A DNA stretch of 64,000 bases, taken from the NCBI GenBank assembly GCA_037157565.1, contig JAZHRO010000012.1, positions 58,705,501 through 58,769,500 of the forward strand. The letters run 5' to 3'. Below are positions 20,591-32,661 of the stretch, piece by piece. The DNA is from Thalassia testudinum (taxonomy: Eukaryota > Streptophyta > Magnoliopsida > Alismatales > Hydrocharitaceae). The translations under genes and the position numbers were made by a program. The number at the start of each line of letters is the position of its first letter. Positions within the stretch are counted from its first letter, which is position 1. The notes under the pieces were generated by a model. That model made no database searches, had not been told where the DNA came from, and worked only from the letters and a program-made list of their open reading frames with translations.

Positions 20591-23500
20591 ATCCAATCAT
20601 CTCACTACAACAAAATAAGGTTCTAATGATGACCTAAAATGACGAATTTATAAGCTTTGGAAGTAAAATTTAGGGTAGGTAACGGAAAATCCATCTCACG
20701 AATGAGAGTCACCAAAACTTTGGGAACAAGTTTTCTATCCTCACAACTCAAGAACAGAAAATTTGTCATAATAGATTGGACACAAAAACAAGCTGATGAC
20801 ATGGAATAAATTTTTTTAAGGACAGATTATTCCATCTTTACAACTTTTTGGGGAAGAAAATAATTATCCCTAATTGCCTGTTGGAATAACCTTATTTTTG
20901 AATATAACGTTATTAAGATAAAATATTCATCCAAATATTCTTTTTACTTTTTTCTAATAACTAGCCACACAATAATTTGACAAAATTATTCTTCAGCAAA
21001 ATACATCACTTTTATTGAATTTCACATATAAAGTACATATTATATAAACTTGGAAGCTCTAAGTTACACCAATTTATTGATCTCCTTAAAATCAGCATTC
21101 CTCATCCCCTAGGGTATATAATGAACGTGAAGAAAAAAAAACAAAATAAAGGTAAAATACAATTCCTCATCCCCTTATGAATATAAATATTCAGATGAAT
21201 TTTTACCCTCCACTATTTGAATTAGATTCTTGTTGGCGAGACTAATGAAGTTGGAGGAGCTTCTTCGAAATCACTTTTGGCTGAGCAGAAATTGGTTGAA
21301 GCCAATTATTTATCTCACTACAGCTTGACAAAGAAAGGGCAATTCCATAATCAATGCCCTAGTCACTTGCCGATGTGTAGTGCATCTCACCTCATCAAAC
21401 GTCACCTTCATTTGCGTACACACAAAGAAAAAGACACCACAAATTAAAAAAGCAACCAGTTGCATATTTACATGTTTATAATTAACGTTACTTGGACAAC
21501 AGTTACTATTTCCAAAGCTATAGACTGTCTAATTGTAGTCCCGCATCTAAAAAAAGAGATAATTTCATCAATCGAAATGTGTAATTTTCATTATAAGGTT
21601 CTTTGTAACATCGTCAGATTCGGTAACTATAATAGGTGCTAATGCAGTGCAGTCCATTCCTTACTTCTATTCTGCCTTAAAGGGTGTGTCCAGGTACTTC
21701 AATGGAACCAAGAGCTGTTGGTTTCCATCTCATCTTCTTTTTATTGATGACAATGTTATCTTCCTAATGGATTCAAGAATTCTTTAAAGTCCTTAATGGC
21801 ATTCTTATCAGATTATGAGAAGGCTTCTCGGCACAAAATTAACAAGATAGAGTACTAACAACTTATCAAGGTTACTATATATGAAAAGCCACAGGTTTCT
21901 CTAGCTGGAACAAATGTAACTTGAAGGGCAGACTGCATACCCCAAAATATTCAACGATCTTGCTGGAATGTCAACATAAAGGTCCAACGTATATTACTTG
22001 CCCTCCTCTTTTCATTAACAATAGCTGGAAAAGACATTTTGCATAGAAAGTATTAAAAAAACAAAACGACTAAGTTCCTAAATGACATATACGTACATTA
22101 AAAAGGGAACATCATCTACCATGCAGGCACATTACATTGACAGATCTGTAGTAGTTGAGAGGAGAAAAACTAAATATGCATAACAGAACTACTGTAGATT
22201 TGACTTGGAGCATCTCATTTGTTTCCTTTGCATTAGAAGCTCATAATGTGATCAGACTTCCATATCAACTGAGAAATTTCAAACTCAGTATCAAAACAAC
22301 TCAACATGATCTTTGCAGCCATTGATCAAGCAACAGGGATATAGCTGACTGTACATGCTACTAAAATGCACCAGATATAACTGAAAGGGATTGCTTCCAT
22401 TTTTAATTAGTTGGTATAGACATAAATATATAGAACCAATTGAAATCCATCAGTTTAAATCTACAAGTAGAGGCTTCAGCAATTAGCCTCTACTGAATCG
22501 GGCTGCAATGTTTGGGATACTGAGATACATCGGTTTAAATCGGTCCTCCTTGTTCATGTATTGCATTTTAGTACTAAATCGACTACTAAATTGATGTTGT
22601 TGAAATCATTTTACAAAATTGGGAAAGAACTTTGTAGCAGCTGTAGCACTAACTGCCACATGAGGCTGAAGAAAAATAGTTGGAGCAGAAACCAGGCAAG
22701 CATAAAACTTGCAATTATGGCCATTACCTAAAATATTTATGTAACATGAGAAATTTTGGAAATATTTCCGAATCGGAGTTTTGGCCTTCTGTTTTAATTT
22801 AAGGGGCACGTCTGCAGGCAATGTTGTATGCCATCTTCCTTTTCTTCAAGGGAATTCGAGGTATTTTCTTTTGTTGCAAATTTGACACTTTTACATATAT
22901 GCCTCATAAATCCAAAGTTTAATTTTAATTACATAAAAAGCCCTAAAAGTACTTCTATAGTAAAAAGGATAAAACTCCATGTTATTCATACCAATGGCCA
23001 GTTCCTAAAAAGCATGAAAACTTAAATAGAACCTTGATAAATAACTGAAAATTTTGGATAACTAAGACTCCTTTGGATATGAAACAAGGTCATTTTCTGA
23101 GATGTCATTGACTACATTAGTAGTTATCTGTCATCCACCTAAATCTACTGAATGGATGATCTTTTACCAAAAAGATTTTAGAGCTTTACATCTAATTATC
23201 ACACTGGATGGTGAAAACATCGAGCGTTTAAAAAAAAATCATCAGGCATTTTGGCAATACCACCGAACATCCCAAGATGGATCAAAATATTCAAGTCAAC
23301 TTCAACATGCGAAAAACATGGACAGCACCACTGGTTTAGCCTTTGAACTTGTCCACACTAAGATCATGTCTGATTTAGATCAGGTCTTGGCAAGTCAATC
23401 GAAACTCAAGTCCCATGATCTTAATCCTTGAATGCAATAGATCTATTTAAACTGTTTTTCCAGTAACAGATAATTCTGAGCACATATCAAAATCCAATCA

Positions 23501-23600
23501 AACCAATGTTACTTCAAACAGCAGTATTAGATAGGTAGAGGATGATATACCAAAACAAATAGTTGAAATACTAAGCCAAGATATTGTTATCCAAATTATT
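20591..23600. other. AT-rich non-coding region
   Basis: Apart from the LINE scrap at 21690-21875, no gene is recognised. ORFs of 60-110 codons (for example 23102-23431) have no family signature I know. A perfect 10-bp inverted repeat with a 9-nt loop lies at 22466-22494 (arms AGTAGAGGCT and AGCCTCTACT). Confidence 0.5.
21690..21875 (+). pseudogene. LINE reverse transcriptase scrap (catalytic motif region)
   Basis: One frame reads SHLLFIDDNVIF, matching the plant LINE motif around the catalytic YADD (here FIDD). A second frame then reads MAFLSDYEKASRHKINK, the next conserved block. A frameshift and stops separate them. This is a short, old LINE fragment, not a gene. Confidence 0.75.
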
Positions 23601-23677
23601 TGGGTAAACATTCAGCGGTAAGAGAAAAATAATGGCCGAAAGAAGCAAAAGTTGACCTGCAGATGATAGGCGGCGGC

Positions 23678-23965
23678 GTGGGAAGAACCGCCAAGATAAA
23701 GGTAACGGTGTGGGAGGAACCTGCTGGATGAAGGCGGCGGCGTGGGAAGAACCTGCTGGATGGAGGTGGCAGTGTGGGAGGAACCACCAGGATGAAGGCA
23801 GCAGTATGGGAGGAACTCACTGGATGGAGGCGGCGGTGTGGGAGGAGACCGCTGGATGGACGCGGCGACGTGGTAGAACCTTTCGGCACAAAGGCGGCAG
23901 CTTGGGAGGTACTCAAGGAATAGAGTCCTCGACGTGGAGAGGGATTGGAGGATCGCGGGATAGAG
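23678..23965. repeat. 32-bp minisatellite, nine units
   Basis: The GTGGG-type anchor recurs at 23678, 23710, 23742, 23774, 23806, 23838, 23870, 23902 and 23934, exactly 32 bp apart. The unit is GTGGGAGGAAC..(T/G)GGATGGAGGCGGCG-like with many substitutions but no length change. Since 32 is not a multiple of three, the overlapping ORFs (minus 173 codons, plus 121 codons) would change frame at each unit and are judged spurious. Confidence 0.9.
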
Positions 23966-24524
23966 AGAGGGTTCAGAGGATGTGGTTGCGAGCGGGTGGA
24001 GTAATCGTGAGCGAGGCAGAGGAGCGACACGCGGTATGTGGAGGGTTTGGATCTATTCGATTGAATGTAGTTTAGAGGAGTGGGAGAAGCGAGTGGGGAT
24101 GAGATTTGGGCACTCATGTATGTTTTAGTAAATAAGAAGAAAAAAAATGACTAAATTATAACAATCATCTATTGATCCTTATAAATTGATTTAATTATTT
24201 TGTGATGATTTAATTGTCACTCAGTTAATTTTGATCCTTAAAAGAAAATTTGTGTTTAAAAATTGATTGCTAAAATGTTGTAGTATCTTTTCACAAGTCA
24301 TCAAACATGTCCTTAAAAGGTGTTAAAAACTTTTAAATTGCACTAAAAAAAGTAGAAGGACTTGGTGAAGTAGAGTTGGATGAAGACAATGTTAATAATT
24401 TTCAAATTTCAAATATTTCACCATCGAGGGAATCACACTTACCTCGCATCTAGTTCTTTTTATGCTCCGATATTCAAAGAGCACACTTATTTTATTGTTG
24501 TGTAGTTTTCTTGTGCTTCTGCAG

Positions 24525-24670
24525 ATCTTATCCCAGTTGCTCTATTACTTTGGTGTGAAAAATGATGTGGACTCCCTTGATTGGGCCACCATTATTTGTC
24601 ATATACGCATGTGCTATTTCTTACGATACTGGTCTATTTTACGAGCACCTGAGCATCTATGGCATTTTAT
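24525..24670 (+). pseudogene. PDCD2/TSR4-like C-terminal exon relic
   Basis: After a polypyrimidine stretch and an acceptor-like CTTCTGCAG (ending 24524), the sequence encodes ILSQLLYYFGVKNDVDSLDW. This matches the conserved end of the PDCD2 C-terminal domain, a protein family (PDCD2/TSR4) acting as a chaperone for ribosomal protein uS5. A frameshift follows ATI; the next frame gives VIYACAISYDTG, which lines up with the last conserved strand of the domain but lacks the expected Cys and Trp residues. No other PDCD2 exons were recognised nearby, so this is a fragment of a duplicated gene. The retained acceptor suggests DNA-level duplication. The 128-codon ORF spanning 24462-24848 is only partly this relic. 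Confidence 0.72.
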
Positions 24671-27195
24671 TGACACCATCCACACATGTAAGAAGTTGAC
24701 ACACGGTGATGGGTTTTGGAAGTTGGACCCTGTTTCCACTAAATTCTTAGATTTCTCATCTGGAGGTCTGGTGTATTATTGCTTGCATCTCCTGCTGCAG
24801 GAAATGGTTCATATAGAAGATCACATGGATGCAGATCATGTCATGTAAAATGACGAGGTTTTATTGTGTTGTGAAGTTGCCTTGAACTAGAATGAGAGAT
24901 GAATTTGTTTTTCCATCTAAATTATTAGTGGTAGAGAAATAATAGATCTCCCTTCTTTGAAGATTGCCTGGGATTTTTTTATATACGGATAGCTACCATG
25001 TTAATTGGAATTTTGTTTTTATTTAACATAAAGAGGAATATTGGTTGAGAACTCCAATGACAGGAAGAATATTTTTTGATTCAAGGTGATTTAGTCATGA
25101 CGTGTGTAACGTGATACAATGTATTTCTTCTCTAATTGGTTTCAGCTTTTTCCTTCCAAGCAACTGGCTAGTTGAAGGTTGGTGTCTTCATTCAACAGTT
25201 GTATTATAAAATCTAGCAGCTGAATTAGTCTTCCCGAATATCCAATATTCATTCGTGTAGCACAACGACTTATGCGGCTTTCAAATAAAGGGATCTATTT
25301 GTATTTGCCTGGGACGTGGATACCACTAAATTGGTCCTCTATAAAAGCCAAATCATTTACCCAGAAGCTTTTCCTAGTTACAACCTAGAAGGCATTAGCT
25401 GTGTACTACTGCTTTTCGACAAGGAGGATGGTGTGCATGTTGCCTTATGGGCATTTACTAGTTGAAGATGCAAAATTGTGGTATTCCGTTCTTCAGTGGT
25501 AAACAGTGAATGATGAGAAGTTGCTCTCATTATATCATCTTGCAAAACTTGAAAATTCTAAACAAAGTAGGTAATTTGAGAATAAAATCCCCATCACCAT
25601 TTACTTCGTTAAACTTCTCGTAAACATCTCCTGACAAGGACGGCTTATAAGATACTAATTGTGATTTGTGAGTAGAAAAACCCTCATTTATGTCAAATTA
25701 AAATTAATTGAAAGTTAAAATTCACTAATTAAAAATTATCAGTTGAAAATCAAAATATGTTGGTAGAAAATAATTTTTTACCTATTAAAAATAAAAATAT
25801 ATCAGTATATTTTACTTTTCAACCGATACCGATTGAAAATGATTTTTTAATAATTGAAAATTAAAATACATCGAATGAAAATAAAGAAAATAATTTAAAA
25901 AAGTATTTTTTTAATTGAAAAGTTATTTTTCATTTATGACGAATGATTTTCACTTGTGAGAAATTAAAACTAATTAATTGAAATTTAAATTTTTTTAACT
26001 GTACATGTTACAAAATGTATGGTATCATATGTTTATTTACCTTTTCGCTTGTGGTTTCTCTCTTTCAAGAATATTGGGGAAAATAAGCTTGCGAGTCTTT
26101 CTATTTATAATTAACAATGTTAACATGGATTTACCTCAACTTATTGCCATGTGCCATATAAATATCTCTGAAAAATTACAACCATTCATCTAACCGTAGC
26201 CTCTCATTCTACCTAAGGCCACAATAGTGAACTTCCCATGAAATATTGTCCTTTCGTATGATAGCCTTTTTACATTAATTGGTATTTAACTCCTCTCTTT
26301 AATCTTGTAAATCTTTATATGATAAGAGGTTTAGTCTTACATAAAACATACAAGTATACTATTTGCCATTATCTTATATTTCTAAAATAGTATCAAAGTG
26401 TCATCCACCTCATACTCCTCCTCGATCTTTGTGACCACCACTCTGCTTCTGCATCAGCCAACATCCCACCCACCTCAACCTCTAACATCATTTCCACCTG
26501 TTTATATGCTATAATAACTCTAGTTAAATAAGCATCACTTCTTTTATGTGGCCTCGTAATGCTGATACATGCGTGCCCTCCCCCATATTTTGGGATTATC
26601 AAATTGAATTGGTTCTTTTTGTTTTGCGGTTGTTGCACCCGTTGTATCATCTCTTTGTTGTGCAATTACCATACTTTTGGTGGATCACATCACCTTCTTT
26701 ATTATATAGTTATAGAGTCACACTAATGCCTATATAATGGAGGTTGCAAACTCAATTAAATTCTCTTATCTTGTTAAGTTTGAGAAGAGTGTTAATTGTA
26801 ATAGGTGGTTGACTTTTTCTTAATTATCCTTTTCTTTCATGTAAAATTGCCATTTCAAAATGTCTAATAATTTGAATTCCTTCTTTCTTTGAAATTATAA
26901 TTATCTGTATAAGAGGGGCTCACATTCTTTAAAAAAATATATGTATTCTATTCTTTTTTATTTTATGTTTCTAGCCACCATAATGGACTTTCACCCTAAG
27001 ATTTTCATTCAAAAACTATTAAATGGTACAAGAATCTTCTTCAAACAGCCAAATATTCTATGATTTTGTTATTCTCGTTCAAAAGGTTTAACAAATAGAT
27101 GTTGCATCTGCATGTGCAAATGATGCAGCAGAAATTAAATCAAGCTCAAGCACTCACACCACAAACACACGTACATACATGGTTGTAAAACAAAA
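24671..27195. other. AT-rich non-coding region with degenerate AT repeats
   Basis: No gene is recognised. Between about 25680 and 25990 there are many loosely repeated TTGAAAATTAAAATA-type motifs, related in wording to 47080-47300 and 55560-55800. The rest is unstructured AT-rich sequence. Confidence 0.5.
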
Positions 27196-27199
27196 TTAA

Positions 27200-27565
27200 A
27201 TCCACTTAATCCGACCTAAATCGGACTTGATTAATGGATTTAAATCTAACTCGAATCCACTTACATTAAATGGGTTTAAACCTATTATTAAACAGTTGCA
27301 TTCAGGTTTACCCCCACAATCCCGCCCAACTTGATTAATGAGAAAAAAATTTCCATGTTTAATCCATTTAACCCCCACGTTTACCCATTTAACTTGATAT
27401 TAAATGAGTTAAATGGGTCGGGTCGGATTTAACGAGTGTAAATGGATCAGGTTCATATTAAAGTATATAAACCTGTTTACTAAATAGGTTGGACCCGACC
27501 TATTTATAAATAAGTTTGGGCTATATGGATTGGGTCCAACTCGAGCTAACCCGTTTGGCAGCCCT
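27200..27565. repeat. Low-complexity 'AAATGGGT/ACCCATTT' dispersed repeat, MITE-like
   Basis: This block is dominated by alternations of TTAAATGGGT, GGATTTAAAT, GGGTCGGGTCGGATTT and related words on both strands, ending AACCCGTTTGGCAGCCCTAT. That ending recalls a group of plant non-autonomous DNA elements whose ends carry 'agggctg.caa'. The left terminus is not clearly inverted to the right one, so borders and class are uncertain. Confidence 0.45.
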
Positions 27566-27951
27566 ATGTATATATCCAAAAACCAAGGGAAATTTTGTCA
27601 AGTTCTAATACCAACAGCATATAGATTTCTCTGTGGAGGGATATACTATCAACAACACACATTTTCCATCGATATGCACGTGTTAAGAATTTCTTTAAAA
27701 CTGAAACACTGCCAAGCAGCATCAACCTATCTAGGAATCACTTTAGAAACACGTACGTGATAACCATTAGCAAATGGATGTCGAATCACAGCATCTAACT
27801 TTACCCAACTCTTGAAACAACAACACACTGATCCATGTCAGTCCCTAAAGGCTGAGCTCCTAAGGTTCTTGGACCTGATCTCGTACATAGCGGACTCATT
27901 CCTTCCTCCCCTATAGCTCTTGTTCCTTAGGTAGTAAGCGCTGCTCAACCT

Positions 27952-28574
27952 TCACACATCCTTGTGGACCCTAGGACTACAATGTGGGTAGTTTGGAAAG
28001 ACCAGGTACTCTGCTAGATTGAAGAGGGGGAACTCGTTGGCCATTACCTCGCACCCGTGCAGGCACCTCTCGATCACACGTGCCTCCTCCTCGAGCATCC
28101 TCCTCACTTCCCTTAGCGCCGCGTGTTTCTTGTGATTCATGACCTTGGGTGGGACTTCTTGTTCTTCTCATATGTGTTGGTTAAATGACTGATATTTGTA
28201 GGCCTTAATTGCCTCTTGAATATGCACTCATTGCAGAATCTATGTGACCTCTCCAAGTTGAAGGCTCTTCTCTTGGACTTGTCGGAGAGACAACAATAGG
28301 ACTGGAATTGGATCCCAAAGAACCAAAATGAGAACAATATGATCGACGTAATTCTTGAGAAGTGTCGTTGTTTATGGGGGGAAAGTACTCTCTCGATGTA
28401 GCATTTTGACATGCCTGATAAGTTTAAATCTATAGTATGGAGTTCGTAACACAAAGTGAAGACTTGACCACACCTCACCCTACGGTGGCCCAGACCATCG
28501 CACCGCAGGCACCAAACCAGTACACGGCACTCCACCACGATGTGCCTTAGCCCCAAGCACTTGAAGCAGCGCAC
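27952..28574 (-). pseudogene. Retroelement zinc-knuckle (CCHC) ORF relic
   Basis: The 145-codon minus ORF (28137-28574) begins with two well-formed CCHC knuckles: CFKCLGLRHIVVEC (residues 3-16) and CLRCDGLGHRRVRC (residues 22-35), both C-x2-C-x4-H-x4-C. Paired knuckles of this wording are typical of plant LINE ORF1 or LINE-derived gag-like proteins that bind RNA. The rest has no recognised domain. A short Glu/Arg-rich ORF (27952-28140) follows. The N-terminal domain expected upstream is not intact, so this is read as a relic. Confidence 0.65.
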
Positions 28575-28719
28575 CTAGCTTTGCCCTTCCTTGCCAATGT
28601 TTCTCCGTCGCACCTCCACCCATCTGCCATCCTCTCCGACAAACCCACCTGCGTTGCCCTTCCCCACTGCTCTCACACTCATCGCTCCCCCACTGCTTGT
28701 TCAGAATCCTGTCCCCTAT

Positions 28720-29465
28720 AAATGAAGATTTTAGTTTGTAGTATGAGGATTGGGTAGCTAGAGGTGTCTTCCCTAAAAGAAATCCAAGGTTGCTTGCTTT
28801 AGCTTTGGATCTTCATGCATCCATTGCTTCCTATTGGGGATCTGAGGTTGGTAGGGTAGATGCCAGCAGGACTCTTTTTTTTTTTTGAAAGGGGGAAGGG
28901 TGGTTATCCCTCCAAGTGATAACCACCCAAGAATTATATTATATTAATAAAAAGCAGCAAACATATTACATAGTATCTGGCCATGCACACATCAAAGAAG
29001 TAATACAAGAAATAAAGTTTTCAAGGTAGGGGTGCTGCTCTTTGAAAATAGCATACAATCAGGACTCCTATTTTTGTTTCAAACCTTTCTGATCAGAAGG
29101 TTCTGAAGTTCCTACAGTAACAAGAGGAACTTAACCACATTAGACCAGTAAATGGGGTTGCTGATAGATGCGAGTGGAGGGATGGTGGCATCTCTGTCAA
29201 GGTTGTCCATAGATCCTTGAGTGGACATGTGCAAGATAACGAGGTAATGCTGTATAGGGACTGCAGGATCACTTGGAAGATAAAGATATCTTTAGAAGTG
29301 GTTATTTTGGGTAACTTTTACCTGGAAGGCTTATAGTGAACCCAACATGAGTCCTACTTGTATTTTGTGTGGATTATCACAGGATGATCCTGCCCACCTT
29401 TTTCTTTTCTGTTTCTTTGCAGAGAAAATCTGGGGGACAGTTGGCCCAGATTCATCATCACATCA
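28720..29465 (+). pseudogene. LINE 3' coding relic (zf-RVT region), interrupted
   Basis: The right part reads GVADRCEWRDGGISVKVVHR and then, in other frames, ITWKIKIS and CILCGLSQDDPAHLFLFCFF. The latter is the zinc-binding zf-RVT module found downstream of reverse transcriptase in plant L1-like LINEs. Stops and frameshifts break it. The left part (28740-28870) has LALALDLHASIASYWGSEVG, fitting the region just before zf-RVT. The two parts are separated by a younger insertion at 28875-29059. Confidence 0.7.
28875..29059 (-). mobile_element. Short LINE/SINE-like insertion with 8-bp target duplication
   Basis: The 185-bp insert starts with poly(T) on the plus strand, i.e. a poly(A) tail on the minus strand. 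It is flanked by CAGGACTC at 28867-28874 and again at 29060-29067. It lies inside the older LINE relic. A poly(A) tail with a duplication of this size points to target-primed reverse transcription of a truncated LINE 3' end or a SINE. No coding sequence remains. Confidence 0.82.
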
Positions 29466-31095
29466 TTACTATCATTGTTAAGTGCTTGATTGATTTGTTT
29501 GATCAAAAAAGCTGTTTTGGATCTTGGTATCTAGTCATGCTCCCTGTTGAGAACTTTTGTGCTTGTAAGGCAACTTTTCTGGGTAAAGTCAACATTTGAT
29601 ATTTGTTTGGTTTTGCAAGCCATTATTGCTTTCATTGTTAACAAATTAGTTGTTTAGTGGAATCTTCCTGGAATTGGCTGTTTGGACATGCTGTAGAGAT
29701 ATTCTATTTGCAGTTGTTATTTTTTTAGCCTTCCATCAGAACATGCCCCTCCTCATAGGATTGAATCATGTGCGGTAAGACTGGCTTGACCTGAAATACA
29801 CACTTTATGAATTTAGGATTGGCAAAAGGGAAAGGCCATGTATCAGTTAAATGGCTGGTTTTGCATTGGAGTTCTTTTATCAGAATAGGTTAGGTTTAAG
29901 CTTGCTTGCAATGGATGTCCTCCAAGTCAGTTCCTATTCTCTTCCAATTTATATGCATGTTTTTATGTTTCTGGAATCATTTTTTGAAAATTTTGGTTTC
30001 TGCCTGCAGGTTTTTGTTCACTAAAGCAAGCCTATCTATTCATGTGAACAAAGATTCAAGTTTGTATGTATATCTCTGCCGGCCATTTAAGAAAGATAAT
30101 CTAATATTTGTGGTCTTACAATAAAATAATGAAAATCAGGCTATATTTCAAGTACAATATCCTATTTGCTAGCAAATTATTTGCCTAGAAATTTGTCATC
30201 ACGGATTTTGCTTTTTTTTTTTTTTGTAAGGATTTGTCATCTAGAATTTTGCTGGGTTGTGTGATTCTAATCAATCAGCTGATTAAGAGATGTTGTTCTT
30301 TATTTCAAGGTAGCATCCTAAAATAATGTTAGTGGCATAAAGGAAGTTTCGGTGCACCTATCTGGCCTCACAAAGCCTAAGGGTGCTACTTTGTTGTGTC
30401 CTTCTGGAGTTCAGCCGACCTTGCAAACCTGATCCCTTAATTGCCAGTGAGATATAGCAGATACTCCTCCAACTTGCTGTTTGTTTGCTGCAATTTGAGC
30501 TTGAGCCTATATGCATGTACTGTTAGAGATTGGTTTTTCCGACTCTTTTCAGCCTGTTTGGTTGCTGGTTATTAGTTGTCCTTGGGTAAGTGTTAAGATT
30601 GGGTTTATTGGAGAGGTGGTGGTGTAGTAAGTGGTAGATGTGATAGAGGGATTGATGTATTGTAAGTTATGTGTTGATAGTTCTCGTAAATTGTGTAACC
30701 CATGCTACTATTCATCCACTATTCATCAATCACTGTCATGTTAGCAACCCCATGATTTTATTCCACAACCAAACAGGGCCTTCAAGTCTCTATTTAACCT
30801 TCCTTGAATGCCTTTTTGTTTTCTGTGGAAAACTTTTTGACATATATATTCGTTGTACTCGATTTGATTTTAGAAAAGTTATTATGTCTGTTTGTATTTA
30901 TCTGAAAAGCATGGCAGAGGTAATACATTTTCGTTCTTTTATGTCTACTTCACCCAATTTATTTGAAAGCTAGGTATTTTTTATAGTATTACGAGGGCAA
31001 AGCATTGTTTCTACTTTTTGCTTCAGGCTTTTCTGATTTATTTGATATTCTAACTCGGATTTATCAAATGGTAACAACCGCTTATACATAAAAAA
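29466..31095. other. Non-coding region upstream of the BUD31 pseudogene
   Basis: There is no recognisable coding sequence. It may include the former promoter and 5' UTR of the BUD31 copy, but no promoter motif stands out. A poly(T) run occurs at about 30212-30226 and a MITE-like element at 30552-30780. Confidence 0.45.
30552..30780. mobile_element. MITE-like element with CCTGTTTGGTTG termini
   Basis: The left end reads GCCTGTTTGGTTGC and the right end CAACCAAACAGGGCC, near-perfect inverted repeats of about 13 bp over a 229-bp non-coding element. Such 'tttggtt..aaccaaa' ends are common in plant hAT-type MITEs. The flanks (TTTTCA and CTTCAAG) do not give a clean 8-bp duplication, so the class is tentative. 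Confidence 0.65.
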
Positions 31096-31799
31096 ATGCC
31101 TAAAATAGAGAATCGCATCAAGTATCTTGAAGGATGGGAGCTTATTGAGCTGACACTCCGTGAACATGAGGGCAAGATGATAGAAGGTTTTTGTTGCAGC
31201 CCATCTATCTTTTGATTTTAAACCTTGGTTCTTTTATTATACATGCATTTTATTGCTGTGTAAGAGTGAACAAATATTTTCGTGCTGATAATATTTGTGA
31301 CTGGTGGACAGCTGAAAATGATCATGATGGTAAAAGAAAATGTGAGGCATCATGGCCAATTTTTAAAGTACCACGTCAAACAAATCAGCTATGTGTATGA
31401 TCTCTACTACAAGAAAAAGGAAATATCCAAAGAGTTATATGAATTCTGCCTCGATCAAGGCTATGCAGATCGTAACTTGATTGCTAAGTGGAAGAAGGTT
31501 TGCTCACTCTTGCCCTTGGAAATTTCACAGTTTTCTAGTTTTTTCTTTCTTACATCGCTTTTCACTTCTCTATGTATTTGGTTTTGTAAGTTCCTAAGTT
31601 CGAGTATCAATTTCTGCTTGTGCATGTTTTATTTGTTCTGTGCAGCTAGGGTATGAACATCTATGTTGCCTCTGCTGCATACAACCAAGAAATCACAATT
31701 TCCAGATAACATGTCTGCAGAGTTCCCAAGCATTCGAGGGAGGAAAAGGTGATAGAATGTTTGCACTGTGGTTGCAGGGAATGTGCTAGTGGAGACTGA
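31096..31799 (+). pseudogene. BUD31: BUD31/G10 splicing-factor pseudogene with introns
   Basis: BUD31 (G10) is a small, highly conserved spliceosome-associated protein of about 145 residues. Here exon 1 (31096-31186) reads MPKIENRIK..EGWELIE. Intron 1 is 31187-31311 (GT..AG). Exon 2 (31312-31497) encodes ENDHDGKRKCEASWPIFK, then in another frame VYDLYYKKKEISKELYEF and CLDQGYADRNLIAKWKK. Intron 2 is 31498-31645 (GT..AG). Exon 3 (31646-31799) encodes LGYEHLCCLCCIQPRNHNF and, after a frame change, VPKHSREEKVIECLHCGC and the family's C-terminal CASGD followed by TGA. Two frameshifts are seen: one near 31380-31391 (in-frame TGA at 31398) and one near 31713-31716, apparently a 2-nt loss. Retained introns show DNA-level duplication, not retroposition. 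High residue conservation suggests recent inactivation; an assembly error should be ruled out. Confidence 0.9.
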
Positions 31800-31810
31800 A
31801 AATTATGAGG

Positions 31811-31921
31811 TAACATGCTGGTAGTAGTTCATAGCATGACTTCTATGTATGGATGGCAATTGCATGTAACATGCTGCTAGTAGTTCATAGCATGACTTCT
31901 ATGTGTGGATGGCAATCACGT
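31811..31921. repeat. 56-bp tandem duplication after the BUD31 pseudogene
   Basis: TAACATGCTG.TAGTAGTTCA begins at 31811 and again at 31867, and both copies run through CATGACTTCTATGT.TGGATGGCAAT. Near-identity of the two copies indicates a recent duplication in the former 3' UTR. Confidence 0.9.
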
Positions 31922-32661
31922 GTACTTTTAATCAAATGCCTTTGCTACCTCTGTATGCGTTCTAATGTAACCACTATATGTAATAACAACAAGCTCTTCC
32001 TAGTAAATTTCCAATGAAATTTCATTGTAGGGTGAAACTTCTAAGCCTAGCCTAGTTTTCTTGTTTGATGCATTTTTAAGCTAAATGTTTGAATAGATGG
32101 ATGAGGGATTGAGAATTGAACTTTGACTAAATGATATACAAAGGAACATTGTTAGCTGTTAGAAGGATAGAAACTATTGTTTCTTTTGCATCTAGACTGT
32201 CTTTTGAAAAAATATTGTCAGAATACATTGTTGCAGGAAGATCAAATTTCAAGTGATTCATTTTGAGAGTTGCATCAGTTTATGCACTATGTTAGTAAAT
32301 TGAGTAAAGTTAAGTGAGAACGAGAGGCAAGAATGAGAGAGATCTAAAAATAATAATTTTCAGCTTATTTGGCTTTCATACACGTGCTAGAATTAGATTT
32401 TCTTTTTAAGTGCAATATTATGTGAATATATGCACTGAATTGATTCACTTCCTGCCAAATATTCAATTCCTACCCCAAGTTGGCATTTTTAGTTTTTTGG
32501 GTGCCCGATCAGATTCCAATTTCATCCGACTATTCGTATAATCATCAACTAAGATAAATTGTGCAACTTATAAATAGGGTAGTATTCTCTCTAGCATTGG
32601 ACATTTGAAGTTGGCTTATCTGTCACTTTACACTCAGTCCTTTACGTGCAACATATGAATA

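Noticed and set aside
23102..23431. 109-codon plus ORF as a gene
   Set aside because: No recognisable family or motif, AT-rich region, no splice or promoter evidence.
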